Assembly (NCBI GenBank): GCA_905221605.1
Contig: CAJNDS010002307.1
Coordinates: 434,130 to 498,129, forward strand
Length of the DNA: 64,000 nt
Reading direction: 5' to 3'
Source: Symbiodinium natans
Lineage: Eukaryota; Sar; Dinophyceae; Suessiales; Symbiodiniaceae
This document shows, in pieces, positions 22,895 through 34,700 of the stretch; position 1 is the first letter of the stretch, and each line of letters begins with the position of its first letter. The notes below the pieces were generated by a model that was given only the letters and a program-made list of their open reading frames with translations, made no database searches and was not told the DNA's origin. The position numbers and the translations under genes are program-made.

Positions 22895-23170
22895 GGACAA
22901 AATCTGCCTGGATCTACGCGGTGCTGTTTTCTTCCAAAGACGTGGCGCGTAGATCCAGGCAAAGTTTGTCAGTCATGTTTTCTGACAAAAATGATTGGAC
23001 CAAATCTGCCTGGATGTACGCGGTACTGCTTTCTTTCAAAGACGTGGCGCGTAGATCCAGGCAAATTTTGTCTATCATGCTTTCTGACAGAAATGGTTGG
23101 ACAAAATCTGCCTGGATCTACGCAGTGCTGTTATATTCCAAAGACGTGGCGCCTAGATCCAGGCAGATCT
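22895..23170. repeat. Three 102-bp hairpin units, copy 2
   Basis: Left arms at 22905, 23007 and 23109; right arms at 22946, 23048 and 23150. Spacing is again 102 bp. In this copy all three right arms are largely intact, including the one degraded in copy 1. Confidence 0.9.
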
Positions 23171-23409
23171 TGCGATGTGGCTTTTTGGAGGAAAACTTGG
23201 GCCCAAAACCTTAGGTACCAGGGCTTGCGATTTAAGTCTTTGCAGCAAAAAAAGACACCACAATCCCAGGGAATAGGGCTTGCGATCTGGCTTGTTGGAG
23301 GTAGAATTAAACCCAAAATCTTAGGGACCAGGGCTTGCGATTTAACTCTCTGCAGCAAAAAACCCGCAATCATAATGCAAAAATTTACTTACCTCGAGAC
23401 CACAGGAAC

Positions 23410-23780
23410 TTAAAGATTACGAAAAAATAAAAAAGATTACAAAACGATTATAAGACTATTATATGAAGATGATAAAAGATGATAAAGATGATAAAAGATG
23501 ATAAAAGGTGATAAAAGGTGATAAAAAAAGATAACAAAAATGATAAAGGATGATAACGATAGAAGATGATTAAGATAAGGATGCTTTCCAAACGAGATCC
23601 CGAATTTTGACCCGATTAAAAATGATAAAAGATGACAAAAAAGATGATAAAGGATGATAAAAAGATGATATGAAGATGATAAGAAAAGCATATGAAGATG
23701 ATTAAACATGATGGAAGATAATAAAAGGAGATAATAGGAGAGATGATAAAATATGATAAAAGATGATAAGAAGCTGATAG
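23410..23780. repeat. GATGATAAAA satellite, copy 2
   Basis: Same 10-11-bp unit as 3190-3560. Confidence 0.85.
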
Positions 23781-24107
23781 GGTAAAGCAGCTGATTAATG
23801 TGTGGAAGGGGTTGAGAACGTGAGGGAGTGAAAAGTGAGCTGGGGGAGTAGGCATGGTGAGGGCGTTTGATGGTGGAGAGGGAGGGGGGGAGGGTTGGTG
23901 AAGAGAAAAACGTTTTTTTTGTTTAAATTTTTTGGGGTGCCCAGCCCTGTGCCAGCCACCCTTCGGCCAGCCCGCTCCTTCAACCCCTCTCCACTCTCCA
24001 GCGCCGCCGGCCCCAGCCCAGCCCAACCCAGCTCCAGCTCAGCTCAGCCCTTGAAAGAGTGGGAAAGGGATGGCGCGTGGGAGAGGGGAAGGGCGGGAGG
24101 GTGGGGG

Positions 24108-24330
24108 CCAAAGCTGGCCCCCCACCCCCACCCCCCCCCCCCACCCACCCCCCCCCCCACCCCCCACCCCCCCCCACCCCCCCCACCCCCCCCAGCCCCC
24201 CCCCCCCCCCGCCCCCCCACCTCCAGCGCCACCCAGCCCACCAGCTCCAGCCCTCACCCCCTCGGCCCTGGCCCAGCCCCAGTTCTCAGCCCACCAGCCC
24301 CCCGGGGGGGGGGGGGGTGGCTGCGGGGAG
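24108..24330. repeat. Poly-C / CCCCCCA tract
   Basis: Nearly pure C with A interruptions, then a G run. Long proline or glycine open frames here are artefacts. Confidence 0.85.
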
Positions 24331-24643
24331 GGGGAGAGGGGTCTGGTGACTGGTCTGGAAAGGTCCCAGAATTAAAATTATTTAATTTATTTAAATTATT
24401 TAAATTATTTAAATTATGTAAATTATTTAATAGGGTCAATTCAATAAATTAAAATAATTTAAATAATCTTGCTTATTTAAATTATTTTACTTATTTAAAT
24501 TATTTAATGGGAGGCAATTAAATAAATTAAATAATTTAAATAATTTTTGCTTATTTAAATTATTTTAATTATTTAAATTATTTAATAGGGGTCAATTAAA
24601 TAATTTAAATAATTTACATAATTTAAATAATTTAAATAACTTT

Positions 24644-24786
24644 AATTCAGGAAACTTTCCAGACCAGCCAGAAAAAAACTCAATTAAAAAATTTAAATCC
24701 CGCAGTTTAATTAAATCATTTAATCGAGCTGTCGGATTTAAGTTATTTAATTGCTTTGCTGGTTGGCCTGGAAAGTTCCCGGAATT
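24644..24786. repeat. Hairpin module 1 in AT satellite
   Basis: About 28-bp inverted ends: aattcaggaaactttccag and its near-complement ctggaaagttcccggaatt. A second inner inverted repeat (cccgcagtttaatt ... gagctgtcgg) surrounds the centre. Confidence 0.85.
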
Positions 24787-25330
24787 AAATGTATTTAAAT
24801 TATTTAAATTATTTAAATTATTTAAATTATTTAAATTATTTAAATTATTTAAATTATTTAAATTATTTAAATTATTTAAATTATTTAATAGGGGTCAATT
24901 AAATAAATTAAATAATTTAAATAATTTTGCTTATTTAAATTATTTAAATTATTTAAATTATTTAATAGGGGTCAATTAAATAAATTAAATAATTAAATAA
25001 TTTTGCTTATTTAAATTATTTAAATATTCAAATTATTTAATAGGGGTCAATTAAATAAATTAAATAATTTAAATAATTTTGCTTATTTAAATTATTGTAA
25101 TTATTTAAATTATTTAATGGGAGGCAATTAAATAAATTAAATAATTTAAATAATTTTGCTTATTTAAATTATTTTAATTATTTAAATTATTTAATAGGAG
25201 TCAATTAAATAATTTGAATAATTTAAATAATTTTTGCTTATTTAAATTATTTTAAATATTTAAATTATTTAATAGGGATCAATTAAATAATTTAAATAAT
25301 TTAAATAAATTAAATAATTTAAATAAATTT

Positions 25331-25471
25331 AATTCAGGAAACTTTCCAGACCAGCCAAAAAAAAACAATTAAATAATTTAAATCCCGCAGTTTAATTAAA
25401 TTATTTAATTGAGCTGTCGGATTTAAATTATTTAATTGTTTTGCTGGTTGGCCTGGAAAGTTCCCGGAATT
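25331..25471. repeat. Hairpin module 2 in AT satellite
   Basis: Same module as at 24644, with both ends present. Confidence 0.85.
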
Positions 25472-25867
25472 AAATTTATTTAAATTATTTAAATTATTTA
25501 ACTTATTTAAATTATTTAATAGGGGTCAATTAAATAAATTAAATAATTTAAATAATTTTGCTTATTTAAATTATTTAAATTATTTAAATTATTTAATAGG
25601 GGTCAATTAAATAAATTAAATAATTTAAATAATTTTGCTTATTTAAATTATTTTAATTATTTAAATTATTTAAGGGGAGGCAATTAAATAAATTAAATAA
25701 GTTAAATAATTTTGCTTATTTAAATTATTTTAATTATTTAAATTATTTAATGGGAGGCTATTGAATAAAATAAATAATTTAAACAATTTTGCTTATTTAA
25801 ATTATTTTAATTATTTAAAATATTTAATAGGGGTCAATTAAATAATTTAAATAGTTTAAATAAATTT

Positions 25868-26009
25868 AATTCAGGAAATTTTCCAGACCAGCCAGAAAAA
25901 AATCATTTAAATAATTTAAATCCCGCAGTTTAATTAAATCATTTAATTGAGCTGTCGGATTTAAATTATTTAATTGCTTTGCTGGTTGGCCTGGAAAGTT
26001 CCCGGAATT
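25868..26009. repeat. Hairpin module 3 in AT satellite
   Basis: Same module, with both ends present. Confidence 0.85.
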
Positions 26010-26270
26010 AACTTTATTTAAATTATTTAAATTATTTAAATTATTTAAATTATTGAAATTTTTTAATAGAGGTCAATTAAATAAATTAAATAATTTAAAT
26101 AATTTTGCTTATTCAAATTATTTTAATTATTTAAATTATTTAATGGGAGTCAATTAAATAATTTAAATAATTTTTGCTTATTTAAATTATTTAAATTATT
26201 TAACTTATTTAATAGGTGTCAATTAAATAATTTAAATAATTTAAATAAATTAAATAATTTAAATAAATTT

Positions 26271-26300
26271 AATTCAGGAAACTTTCCAGACCAGCCAGAA
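26271..26300. repeat. Hairpin module, left end only
   Basis: aattcaggaaactttccaga followed directly by satellite, so the module is truncated. A lone right end is at 24349-24372. Confidence 0.75.
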
Positions 26301-26540
26301 ATTATTTAAATTATTTAATTTCTTTAATAGGGGTCGATTAAATAAATTAAATAATTTAAATAATTTTGATTATTTAATTTATTTTAATTATTTAAATTAT
26401 TTAATGGGAGTCAATTAAATAATCTAAATAATTTAAATAATTTTTGCTTATTTAAATTATTTTAATTATTTAGATTATTCAATAGGGGTCTATTAAATAT
26501 TTTAAATAATTTAAATAAATTAAATAATTTAAATAAATTT

Positions 26541-26682
26541 AATTCAGGAAACTTTCCAGACCAGCCAGAAAAAAATCAATTAAATAATTTAAATCCCGCA
26601 GTTTAATTAAATCATTTAATTGAGCTGTCGGATTTAAATTATTTAATTGTTTTGCTGGTTGGTCTGGAAAGTTACCGGAATT
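26541..26682. repeat. Hairpin module 4 in AT satellite
   Basis: Same module, with both ends present; the right end has a substitution (gttaccgg). Confidence 0.85.
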
Positions 26683-27649
26683 AAATTTATTTAAATTATT
26701 TAAACTATTTAAATTATGTAAATTATTTAATAGGGGTCAATTAAATAAATTAAATAATTTAAAAAATTTTGCTTATGTAAATTATTTACATTATTTAAAT
26801 TATTTAATAGGGGTCAATTAAATAAATTAAATAATTTAATTAATTTTGCTTATTTAAATTATTTAAATTATTTAATCGGGGTCAATTAAATAAATTAAAT
26901 AATGTAAATAATTTTGCTTATTTAAATTATTTAAATTATTTAAATTATTTAAATTATTTAAATTATTTAAATTATTGAAATTATTTAAATTACTTAAATT
27001 ATTTAATGGGAGGCAATTAAATAAATTAAATAATTTAAATAATTTTGTATTTAAATTATTTAAATTATTTTAAATTATTTAATGGGAGTCAATTAAATAA
27101 TTTAAATAATTTAAATAATTTATTTTAATTTCACTTATTAAAACAAAGGAAGGAGCTAAATAGACCCGAAAGGTTGCTCTCTCATATATATATATATATA
27201 CATAATGCGTAATAATAAAAAAAAAACTTACGCCTGAGCCCTGAACGCCGGAAACCCTCCAACGCCGGCTCAGACCTTCCTCCAGTTCCCTCAAACGGTC
27301 GGCCTTGGGATTTTAAATCTCACGGAACCTGAGGCTCAAGGATAACTCGAAACCCTAAACCCTAAACCCTAAACCCTAAACCCTAAACCCTAAGCCCGAG
27401 AATTAAAGATTCACAAGTAGTACGGAATATCTTGCTGACAATGTGGCTGCTCTTTCGGGGGTAGGTTGGGGGAACCCTGCGGGGTTTCTGTAGTGCGTGC
27501 GTAGGGGGATCAGAGCTTGGGATTTGACGCGGACAACGTCATCTCAAGTTCTGATAGGATCCCCCCAACAGGATTATCTTTGCGATAGACCCCCCGAACC
27601 CTAAACCCTAAACCCTAAAGCCTAAACCCCACACCCCAGTTAGCAAATG

Positions 27650-27735
27650 CCAAAACCTGCAACGACTTACGACGCTTCGCATCCCTGGCCTTCATTCAGG
27701 CCACGCTTCTCCTGGAGGACCTCTGGCGTCGGGCT
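27650..27735 (-). CDS. Possible last TTLL-like exon
   Basis: Minus-strand reading S-P-T-P-E-V-L-Q-E-K-R-G-L-N-E-G-Q-G ending in TAA. Position and strand fit the C-terminus of the TTLL-like gene, but no motif confirms it, and the plus strand is open here too. Confidence 0.3.
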
Positions 27736-27744
27736 GGCTGGTAG

Positions 27745-27763
27745 GGGGGGGGGGGGGGGGGGG
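27745..27763. repeat. Poly-G tract
   Basis: About 18 G; a second one lies at 27887-27904. Confidence 0.7.
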
Positions 27764-28696
27764 GTTGAGGGCAGGTTTAGGGTTTAGGGTTTAGTGTTTA
27801 GGGTTTAGGGGTCATGGGGTTCGGGGGTTTGGGGTTTAGGGTTTAGGGGGCTCAGGGTTTAGGGTCTAGGGCCGGGGAGTTAGGGGGGGGGGGGGGGGGG
27901 GGGGCGGGGTTATTTACGGATTATGGGGTTTCTGGTTTTCGTGCTTAAGGTTATGGGTTTTAGGGTATAGGAGAGTTTAGGGTTTTTAAAGGGGTTCAGG
28001 TTCAGGCTACAGGGTACAGGAACCCTATGGCCCTGCAACCCCCTGTTCTCTGTAGAAGAGGCCCTATATATCATAACCTGGGAACTGCAGGCCTTGCGGC
28101 CCAAAAATCCTGAAATCCCACGACCCTGAACTCTATAAACCTCCAAAAAACTGGGAAGCCCTAAAGCGCAGCAACCGGGAGGCCCCCAAAATCTGACAAC
28201 CTCTAAACTCTACAGCCCTAAAGCCCAAAGACCCCCAGAACCCTAAAGCCACAGGTACAACACACACTGACCGATTGGCCGGAAAAATGATGCCGCAAGG
28301 TAGTCGTCGTCGTGGTGGTGGGGGTGATGCTGGTGGGTAGCATGACAACATATGCAAGCCTTGTCATGTTGTTTTAACCCAAAACCCTAAACCCCTCAAC
28401 CCCAAACCTTGAACACTAAACCCCCCAAACCATAAACCCTAAACCCTCAACCCGTGTTGCCCCTTTTTTGACAGGAGGGCCCTTGACCTAGGCACCGGAT
28501 GAAGATCACTCCTACTTCTGAGGGCCGGTAGTGCACAGAATATATCTTCAAAGCACCCTTTACGACCTGCAACCCTAAACCCTCAACCCTGGACCCTAAA
28601 CCCCAAACCCCAAGCCCTAAACCCCAAACCCTAAACCCTAAACCCCAAACCCTAAACCCCAAACCCTAAACCCTTAACCCGAACGAGACCTTGGGC

Positions 28697-28733
28697 CCGG
28701 ACGATGTTGAGCACATCGTTGATGAGCCGCAGC
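28697..28733 (-). CDS. TTLL-like gene, LINDVLNIV exon
   Basis: Acceptor gtcag|G, then L-R-L-I-N-D-V-L-N-I-V. It matches the helix after the SLT segment in TTLL. The junction with the preceding exon is not resolved. Confidence 0.65.
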
Positions 28734-31700
28734 CTGACTGACCACAGTCGGGTTTTAAGTTCGCCCTAAACCCTAAACCCTAAACCCTAAAACCTAAACC
28801 CTAAACCCTAAACCCTACACCCTAAACCCTAAACCCTAAACCCTAAACCCTACACCACAGCCATGTTCCGGGGAAGTGAGATGTCTAAACGGGGCTCGCA
28901 TTCCCTTCAACAAGCAATAAGGGCACCACTGGGCGTCCGGGGAAACATACGAAGGACTCGCGGCTCGCGCGCAGCCTCCCTAAAAACACGAAGCCCTAAA
29001 CCCTATAGAGCCTAACCCTAAACCCTAAACCCTCAACCCTAAACCCTAAACCCTAACTCTTAAACCCCAAGCCCCAAAAACCCTCTCAACGCGCAAGATG
29101 GGACTTCAGGCCCTTGGGCTCAGGGTTTAGGGTTTAAGGTTTAAGGGTCTAATAGGGTTTAGGGTTTAGGGGGTTTAGGGGGTTTAGGGGGTTTAGGGGG
29201 TTTAGGGGGTTTAGGGGGTTTAGGGCTTAGGGTCCAAAAGGGTTTAGGGTTTAGGGTTGAGGGACCCGAAACCCCAAAGTACAAGTTCCTCAAGCAACAG
29301 CGGGGCAAGGCTCAAGCTGAGGGCCAGACTTCAGCAAGCGATCATCCTGTGAGCTAGGGTTTAGGGTTTAAGGGTTTAGGGTTTAGGGCTTGGGGTTTAG
29401 GGTTTAGCATTTAGAGGTTGGGGTTTAGGGTTTAGGGTTTAGGGTTTTTTCTCCCCGTGTGCACACCTCGTCCCCAAGATCCCAAGGGTTTGGGGTTTAG
29501 GGTGGCAAATCCCACCAAAAAACCTGGCCACGACCATATGTTTAGGGTGAGAAATCCCCACCAAAGAAGCTGGTCACGACTACATGTTGGGGGTTTAGGG
29601 TTTAGGGTGTAGAGTGTAGGGTGGAGGGTGTAGGTTCAGGGTTTACGGTTTGGGGTGGGAAATCCTCACCAGAGAAGCTGGCAACGACCACCTGCTGGTG
29701 TTCAGAGTTTAGGGTGTGGGGTTTGGGGTTGAGGGTTTAGGGTTTAGGGTGTTCAAAATGCGGGGAAACACTCGACTGCTTCTCTCAATGAACCCAAGGC
29801 GGTCGTACTCACGTACCCCAAATCATGGGATTGTAGGGTTTAGTTCAGGGTTTATGAGCCCAAAAACACCCGGAGGTCGATGTTTCTCACTGTGCTGCAA
29901 GCGCATGACACAACAAGGCCACAGAAAACAGATCGCAAGACCTGCGGAACGGATCCTTGCCCACCCTAAACCCTAAACCGTAAACCTAAACCCTAAACCC
30001 TGAACCCTGAACCCTAAACCCTAAACCCTAAAGCCTAAACCCTGAACCCTAAACCCTAAACCCTAAAGCCTAAACCCTGAACCCTAAACCCTAAACCCTA
30101 AACCCTAAACCCAGGCACCTCAGTAGTGGTAGTCAACGAGGGCCTGAGCACGGAAGGACCCACCGGCCGAAATAAGGACGAAAACTTAGGGGGTCGGTTT
30201 AGGGTTTAGGTTTAGGGTTTAGGGTTTAGGGTTCAGGGTTTGGGGTTTAGGGTTTATAAAATTTAGGGTTAAGGTTGGAGAAACTCCGGGGTTTACGTTT
30301 GCTTGTCATCGGGGTTGAGGATCGAACATTAGGTTGACCCTTTAAACCTTCTGAACAAATCATGAATATGATCCCTCTTAAACCCAATCAGGGAAAATCG
30401 AAAATGTCCCAAGGTCCTACCTAGGACAGTGGTTTGGAACAGGCTCAAGCTAAACCCTACACCGTCGACCCTGATCCCTAAACCGAAACCTGAAACTCCC
30501 TAGCGTCAGGTACGCTACTTTGAGCCTTACGAAGTAAACCCAAGCGCTTGAACCAACAGATGAAACAAGCCTTAAACGCATGACCTCTTGCTGTAGAGCT
30601 TAGAGTGTTCAGTTAAAAGTAGCATGGTGGAACTGCTCCGAAAGCGGGGGGGGGGTGTCGGGGACAGGATAAACCCTAAACCCTAAACCTTAAACCCTAA
30701 ATATCACTCCTTTACCTCCGTGGCTTGGGGGGCTATGTCGGATTTGGGGTCTTTGGGCCTTGGCTTGCCTACCATTTACGGTGTATGTTGGGCTTAGGGC
30801 TTCGGATGTAGATAGGGTTTAGGATTGTGAGCGTCGACAAGGTGAGGCTCAGGGTTTAATCAGGGTTTAGGGTTGAAGGGTTTAAGGCTTAGGGATTAGG
30901 GTTTAAGGTCTGGGGATCCCTAAACCCTAAACCCTAAACCCTAAACCCTAAACACTCCGAGGGATTTGGGGTCCGGGATTTTGCACCCCACCCCCCCCCC
31001 CCCCCCCCCGGGCGCCCCAAATGCCAAGCGAAGGGGCGAGGCATTCACCTCCAGCAGCCAAGGCCTGCGCCAAGCTTTCGGGTTCAGGGTTTAGGGTTTA
31101 GGGTTTAGGGTTTAGGGTTTAGGGTTTAGGGTTTAGGGTTTAGGGTTTAGGGTTTGGAGCTAAGGGTGTAGCGTTGGGATGCTCCCCCTTCTACTAACAG
31201 TCCTAGGATTAGGGTTTAGGGTTTAGGGTTTAGGGATAGTTAAGGGTGCTCCTAGTTGCTGAGCAGGTTTACCTTTCAACTATGGTAGGACTACATATAC
31301 ACCAAAAGGCTAACGGTTACCTACTCCTTAGGATCGTGTTTCAGCGGGCCGGGTTCGGTGTTGGAGGGGGGGAGACATACCCTAAACCCTAAACCCTAAA
31401 CCCTAAACCCTAAACCCTAAACCGTAAACCGTGCTAGGGGTGTCGTGCAGTGCTGGGGGCCGGAGGATGCTGTGTTTGGCGTTCGAGGCCTTAGGAGACA
31501 GTTTAACGCTTCTATTTCTATTGTTTGCTTGTGTTCTTCTTGTATTATGCTTCTTTCCGGGCGGGGGGGGGTAGTATTCTAGACCCAAGAGTAACCTGGG
31601 ACAAAAAGGGGTGCCCTGTTTGGTTTAAAGCAGCTCATATGGGCATCTAAGAAGTAGAACGGGAAAGAAGGGCCTGATCTGGGCCAGTTGCTTAGGGTTC

Positions 31701-34700
31701 TAGGCTGCTGTAGGCAAAAAGTCTTTAACATCTTCCACCTCTTTCAAAACCGGGAGCGGTGTAGCTAGCTGCTCCACTGGTGCTGCCCTGGACTTGCCAA
31801 GTAACCCTAAACCATGAACCCTAAACCACTTGGAAAACACTCAACACCCCCGAAACCCCAAAATCCTAAACCCTAAACCCCTGCCCTAAACACACCCCTT
31901 CGCTGAAACACGCCTCTGGCTCCAATTGCTGAGAGCGTTCTTGTGTATTTGTGCAACCTAAACCCTAAACCCTAAACCCTAAACCCTAAACCCTAAACCC
32001 TAAACCCTAAACCCTAAACCCTAAACCCTAAACCCTAAACCCTAGGGGATGTGCAGATGGCCTCAGGTCTTTGTCGAGGAGTATGTCGAAGCCTCATCGG
32101 CTTCAGGAGGCTTGGGAAAGACGCGCTTCAAATCTCAGAGCGCTTCGGGCCTGGGGCTGAACCCTAAACCCTAAACCCTAAACCCCAAACCCCAAACCCC
32201 AAACCCTATGCTTCTGGCTTAGGGTCAGTCTTAAGGTAGTTACATGGCGCCTCAGAACCCAAGGGCCCATACTTCAGAACCCTTAAAGAGGGAAAAGGGG
32301 CCAACCCTAGACCCTAAACCCTAAACCCTAAACCCTAAACCCTAAACCCTAAACCCTAAACCCTAAACCCTAAACCCTAAACCCTAAACCCTAAACTGTA
32401 ACGGCATTAGAGCGACCGCAATGCCCTATGAACTCTAAAGGCCTTACCTTAGTCCCTGCTTAAAGGTCTAGAAGGGAACCTAAAAGCCCCAGAATGGGAA
32501 TCAGGGCAGTACTGTGCATCCTAGAAAAGCCAACCTCAAAAGCGTTTGTAGGGCGGCCCCCTCTTATTTTATAGCGTACCCCAAAAGGGTTTCATGTTTT
32601 GGCGAACGCAGTAAAGAAACCAACCGGGCAGTACTCCTCCTCACATGACTCGCCTTCGCCTGAGACTCTAACACAGGTCTCCCTAAGCCCGAAACCCTAA
32701 ACCCTAAACCCTAAACCCTAAACCCTAAACCCGTGACCCAGGAGTGAACCCGGCTTTCATGCCTGTCTCAACGGGGACCAAGACACATCCTAACCCTAAA
32801 ACAAGGAAACCAGGCGTCCTTTTCTCCCAAACCCCGAAATCCCTATATCCATAATCCCGTCAAGGTTTAGGCATTTAGCCCAAAATCCTGCCCAAAAACC
32901 CTAATACCCCTTTAAAACTCCAAAGCGCTATGTATCCTAAGCGATTCAACCCCAAAACCCCTGATCCACGCTTAGCATTCGACCATACTTGTCTACACCC
33001 CCTTAGACCCCAATAACCCTAAACCCTAAACCCTAAAACCTAAACCCTAAACCCTAAACCCTAATCCCAAACGGACTTGGGATTCGACCATACATCTCAA
33101 AGCTGTGCCGGTCATTGACGATGACCCCTTGAACAGCCTGTCGGACAGCTGGGTTCGGGCCTCATGCCTTGGGTTTAGGGTTTAGGGTTTAGGGTTTAGG
33201 GTTTAGGGTTTAGGGTTTAGGGTTTGGGGTTTGGGGTTTAGGGTTCAGGGTTTGGGGTTTGGGCAACCCCATTGTTTGGGGTTTGGGGTTTGGGGTTTGG
33301 GGTTTAGGGTTTAGGGTTTAGGGTTTAGGGTAGTACACCCCTTGCATACAATCACAAGTTGAAACACGCCTCTACTCCAAGATGTCGTGGACGATGTCGG
33401 GGATGCTTTGAGTTGGGAAGATGCAGACATCAGGCTCCGCATGCTACTGCAATCCAGTCGAACGCACGGATTGAACACAGGCAAATGCTCGGATAGGAGT
33501 AGCCCTAAACCCTAAACCCTAAACCCTAAACCCTAAATCCTAAACCCTATTTCTTCCCTAAACTAAACTCTGGCCCAAAGCCACTACCCCAGCCATGGCC
33601 TTGAGCGTGTGTACCTGAATACAAGTGCCAGAGAGACGGAGGGTTTAGGGTTTAGGGTTTATGGGTTTATGGGTTTCTGGGTTTCTGGGTTTATGGGTTT
33701 ATGGGTTTATGGGTTTATGGGTTTATGGGTTTATGGGTTTATGGGTTTATGGGTTTGTGGGTTTGTGGGTTTAGGGGTTTATGGGTTTATGGGTTTATGG
33801 GTTTATGCGTTTATATGGGTTTATGGGTTTATGGGTTTGTGGGTTTATGGGTTTATGGGTTTATGGGTTTATGGGTTTATGGGTTTATGGGTTTCTGGGT
33901 TTATGGGTTTATGGGTTTATGGGTTTAGGGTTTAGGGCTTGGGGTTTAGGGTTTAGGATGGTTGAGGGTTTACGGGTTTGGGCCGCGATCTTAACAATTC
34001 AGGCGTTTCCGAACATTGGGGTACCCTTTTGGGGGTCGCTATCAGGGGGGATACTGTTCTATTTGGGGTATACAAGGGGTGCCCCTACTTTAGGAAACAA
34101 CAATTGAAGGTGAAGTCCCCAACAAGGATCTGGGGCTCCGAGCGCCACGAAAGGGTTTTGAGGTCAGCTATCGTCTTCATGTTCAGGAAGGGCTTAGTTA
34201 GGGTTTAGGGTTTCAGGGTTTAGGGTCCAGGGTTTGGGTCTTAAGCCGTTTTAAACCCTAAACCCTATAAACCCTAAACCCCATAATTTTACAAACCCTA
34301 AACCCTAAACCCTAAACCCTCAACCCTCAACCCTAAACCCTAAACCAACCCTATAAACCTAAAATCCTATAAACCCTAAACCCTAAACCCTAAACCCTAA
34401 ACCCTAAACCCTAGGCCTTCAAACCGTATAAACCCTAAACCCTAAACCCTAAACCTTAAACCCTAGGCCTTCAAACCGTATAAACCCTAAACCCTAAACC
34501 CTAAACCTTAAACCCTAGGCCTTCAAACCGTTTAAACCCTAAACCCTAAACCCTAAACCCTAAACCCTAAACCCTAAACCCTAAACCCTAAACCTTCGAA
34601 CCGTAAGTATGGAGGGCGCAATGACTTGCTCCATGTCGGAGGCCAGCTTGTCGCCTCGCCGTAGAAACGAGAGCCACGCGGCAGAGGGTTTAGGGTTTAG

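Larger units (their letters stand above)
22170..24057. repeat. Segmental duplication, copy 2
   Basis: Direct-orientation counterpart of 1938-3948. It diverges by scattered substitutions and small indels. Beyond 24057 it continues into C-rich sequence that the gap hides in copy 1. Confidence 0.9.
24372..27130. repeat. ATTTAAATT satellite with higher-order structure
   Basis: About 2.75 kb of 9-10-bp units (ATTTAAATT) punctuated every 60-90 bp by AATAGGGGTCAATTAAATAA or AATGGGAGGCAATTAAATAA, and by hairpin modules of about 142 bp listed separately. No coding sense. Confidence 0.92.

Noticed and set aside
21266-23413. ORFs of 100-217 codons across the GACACTGCTTGCG array and hairpins
   Set aside because: They follow the tandem repeat and change content with array register; no domain.
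24044-24452. Proline- or glycine-rich ORFs in the C/G tract
   Set aside because: Homopolymer artefacts.
33370-33490. Plus-strand exon-like reading DVVDDVGDALSWEDAD, and a minus-strand micro-exon at about 33425
   Set aside because: Joining exon 34618-34654 directly to 33148-33089 gives the normal TTLL spacing without it; phase of the micro-exon is forced.
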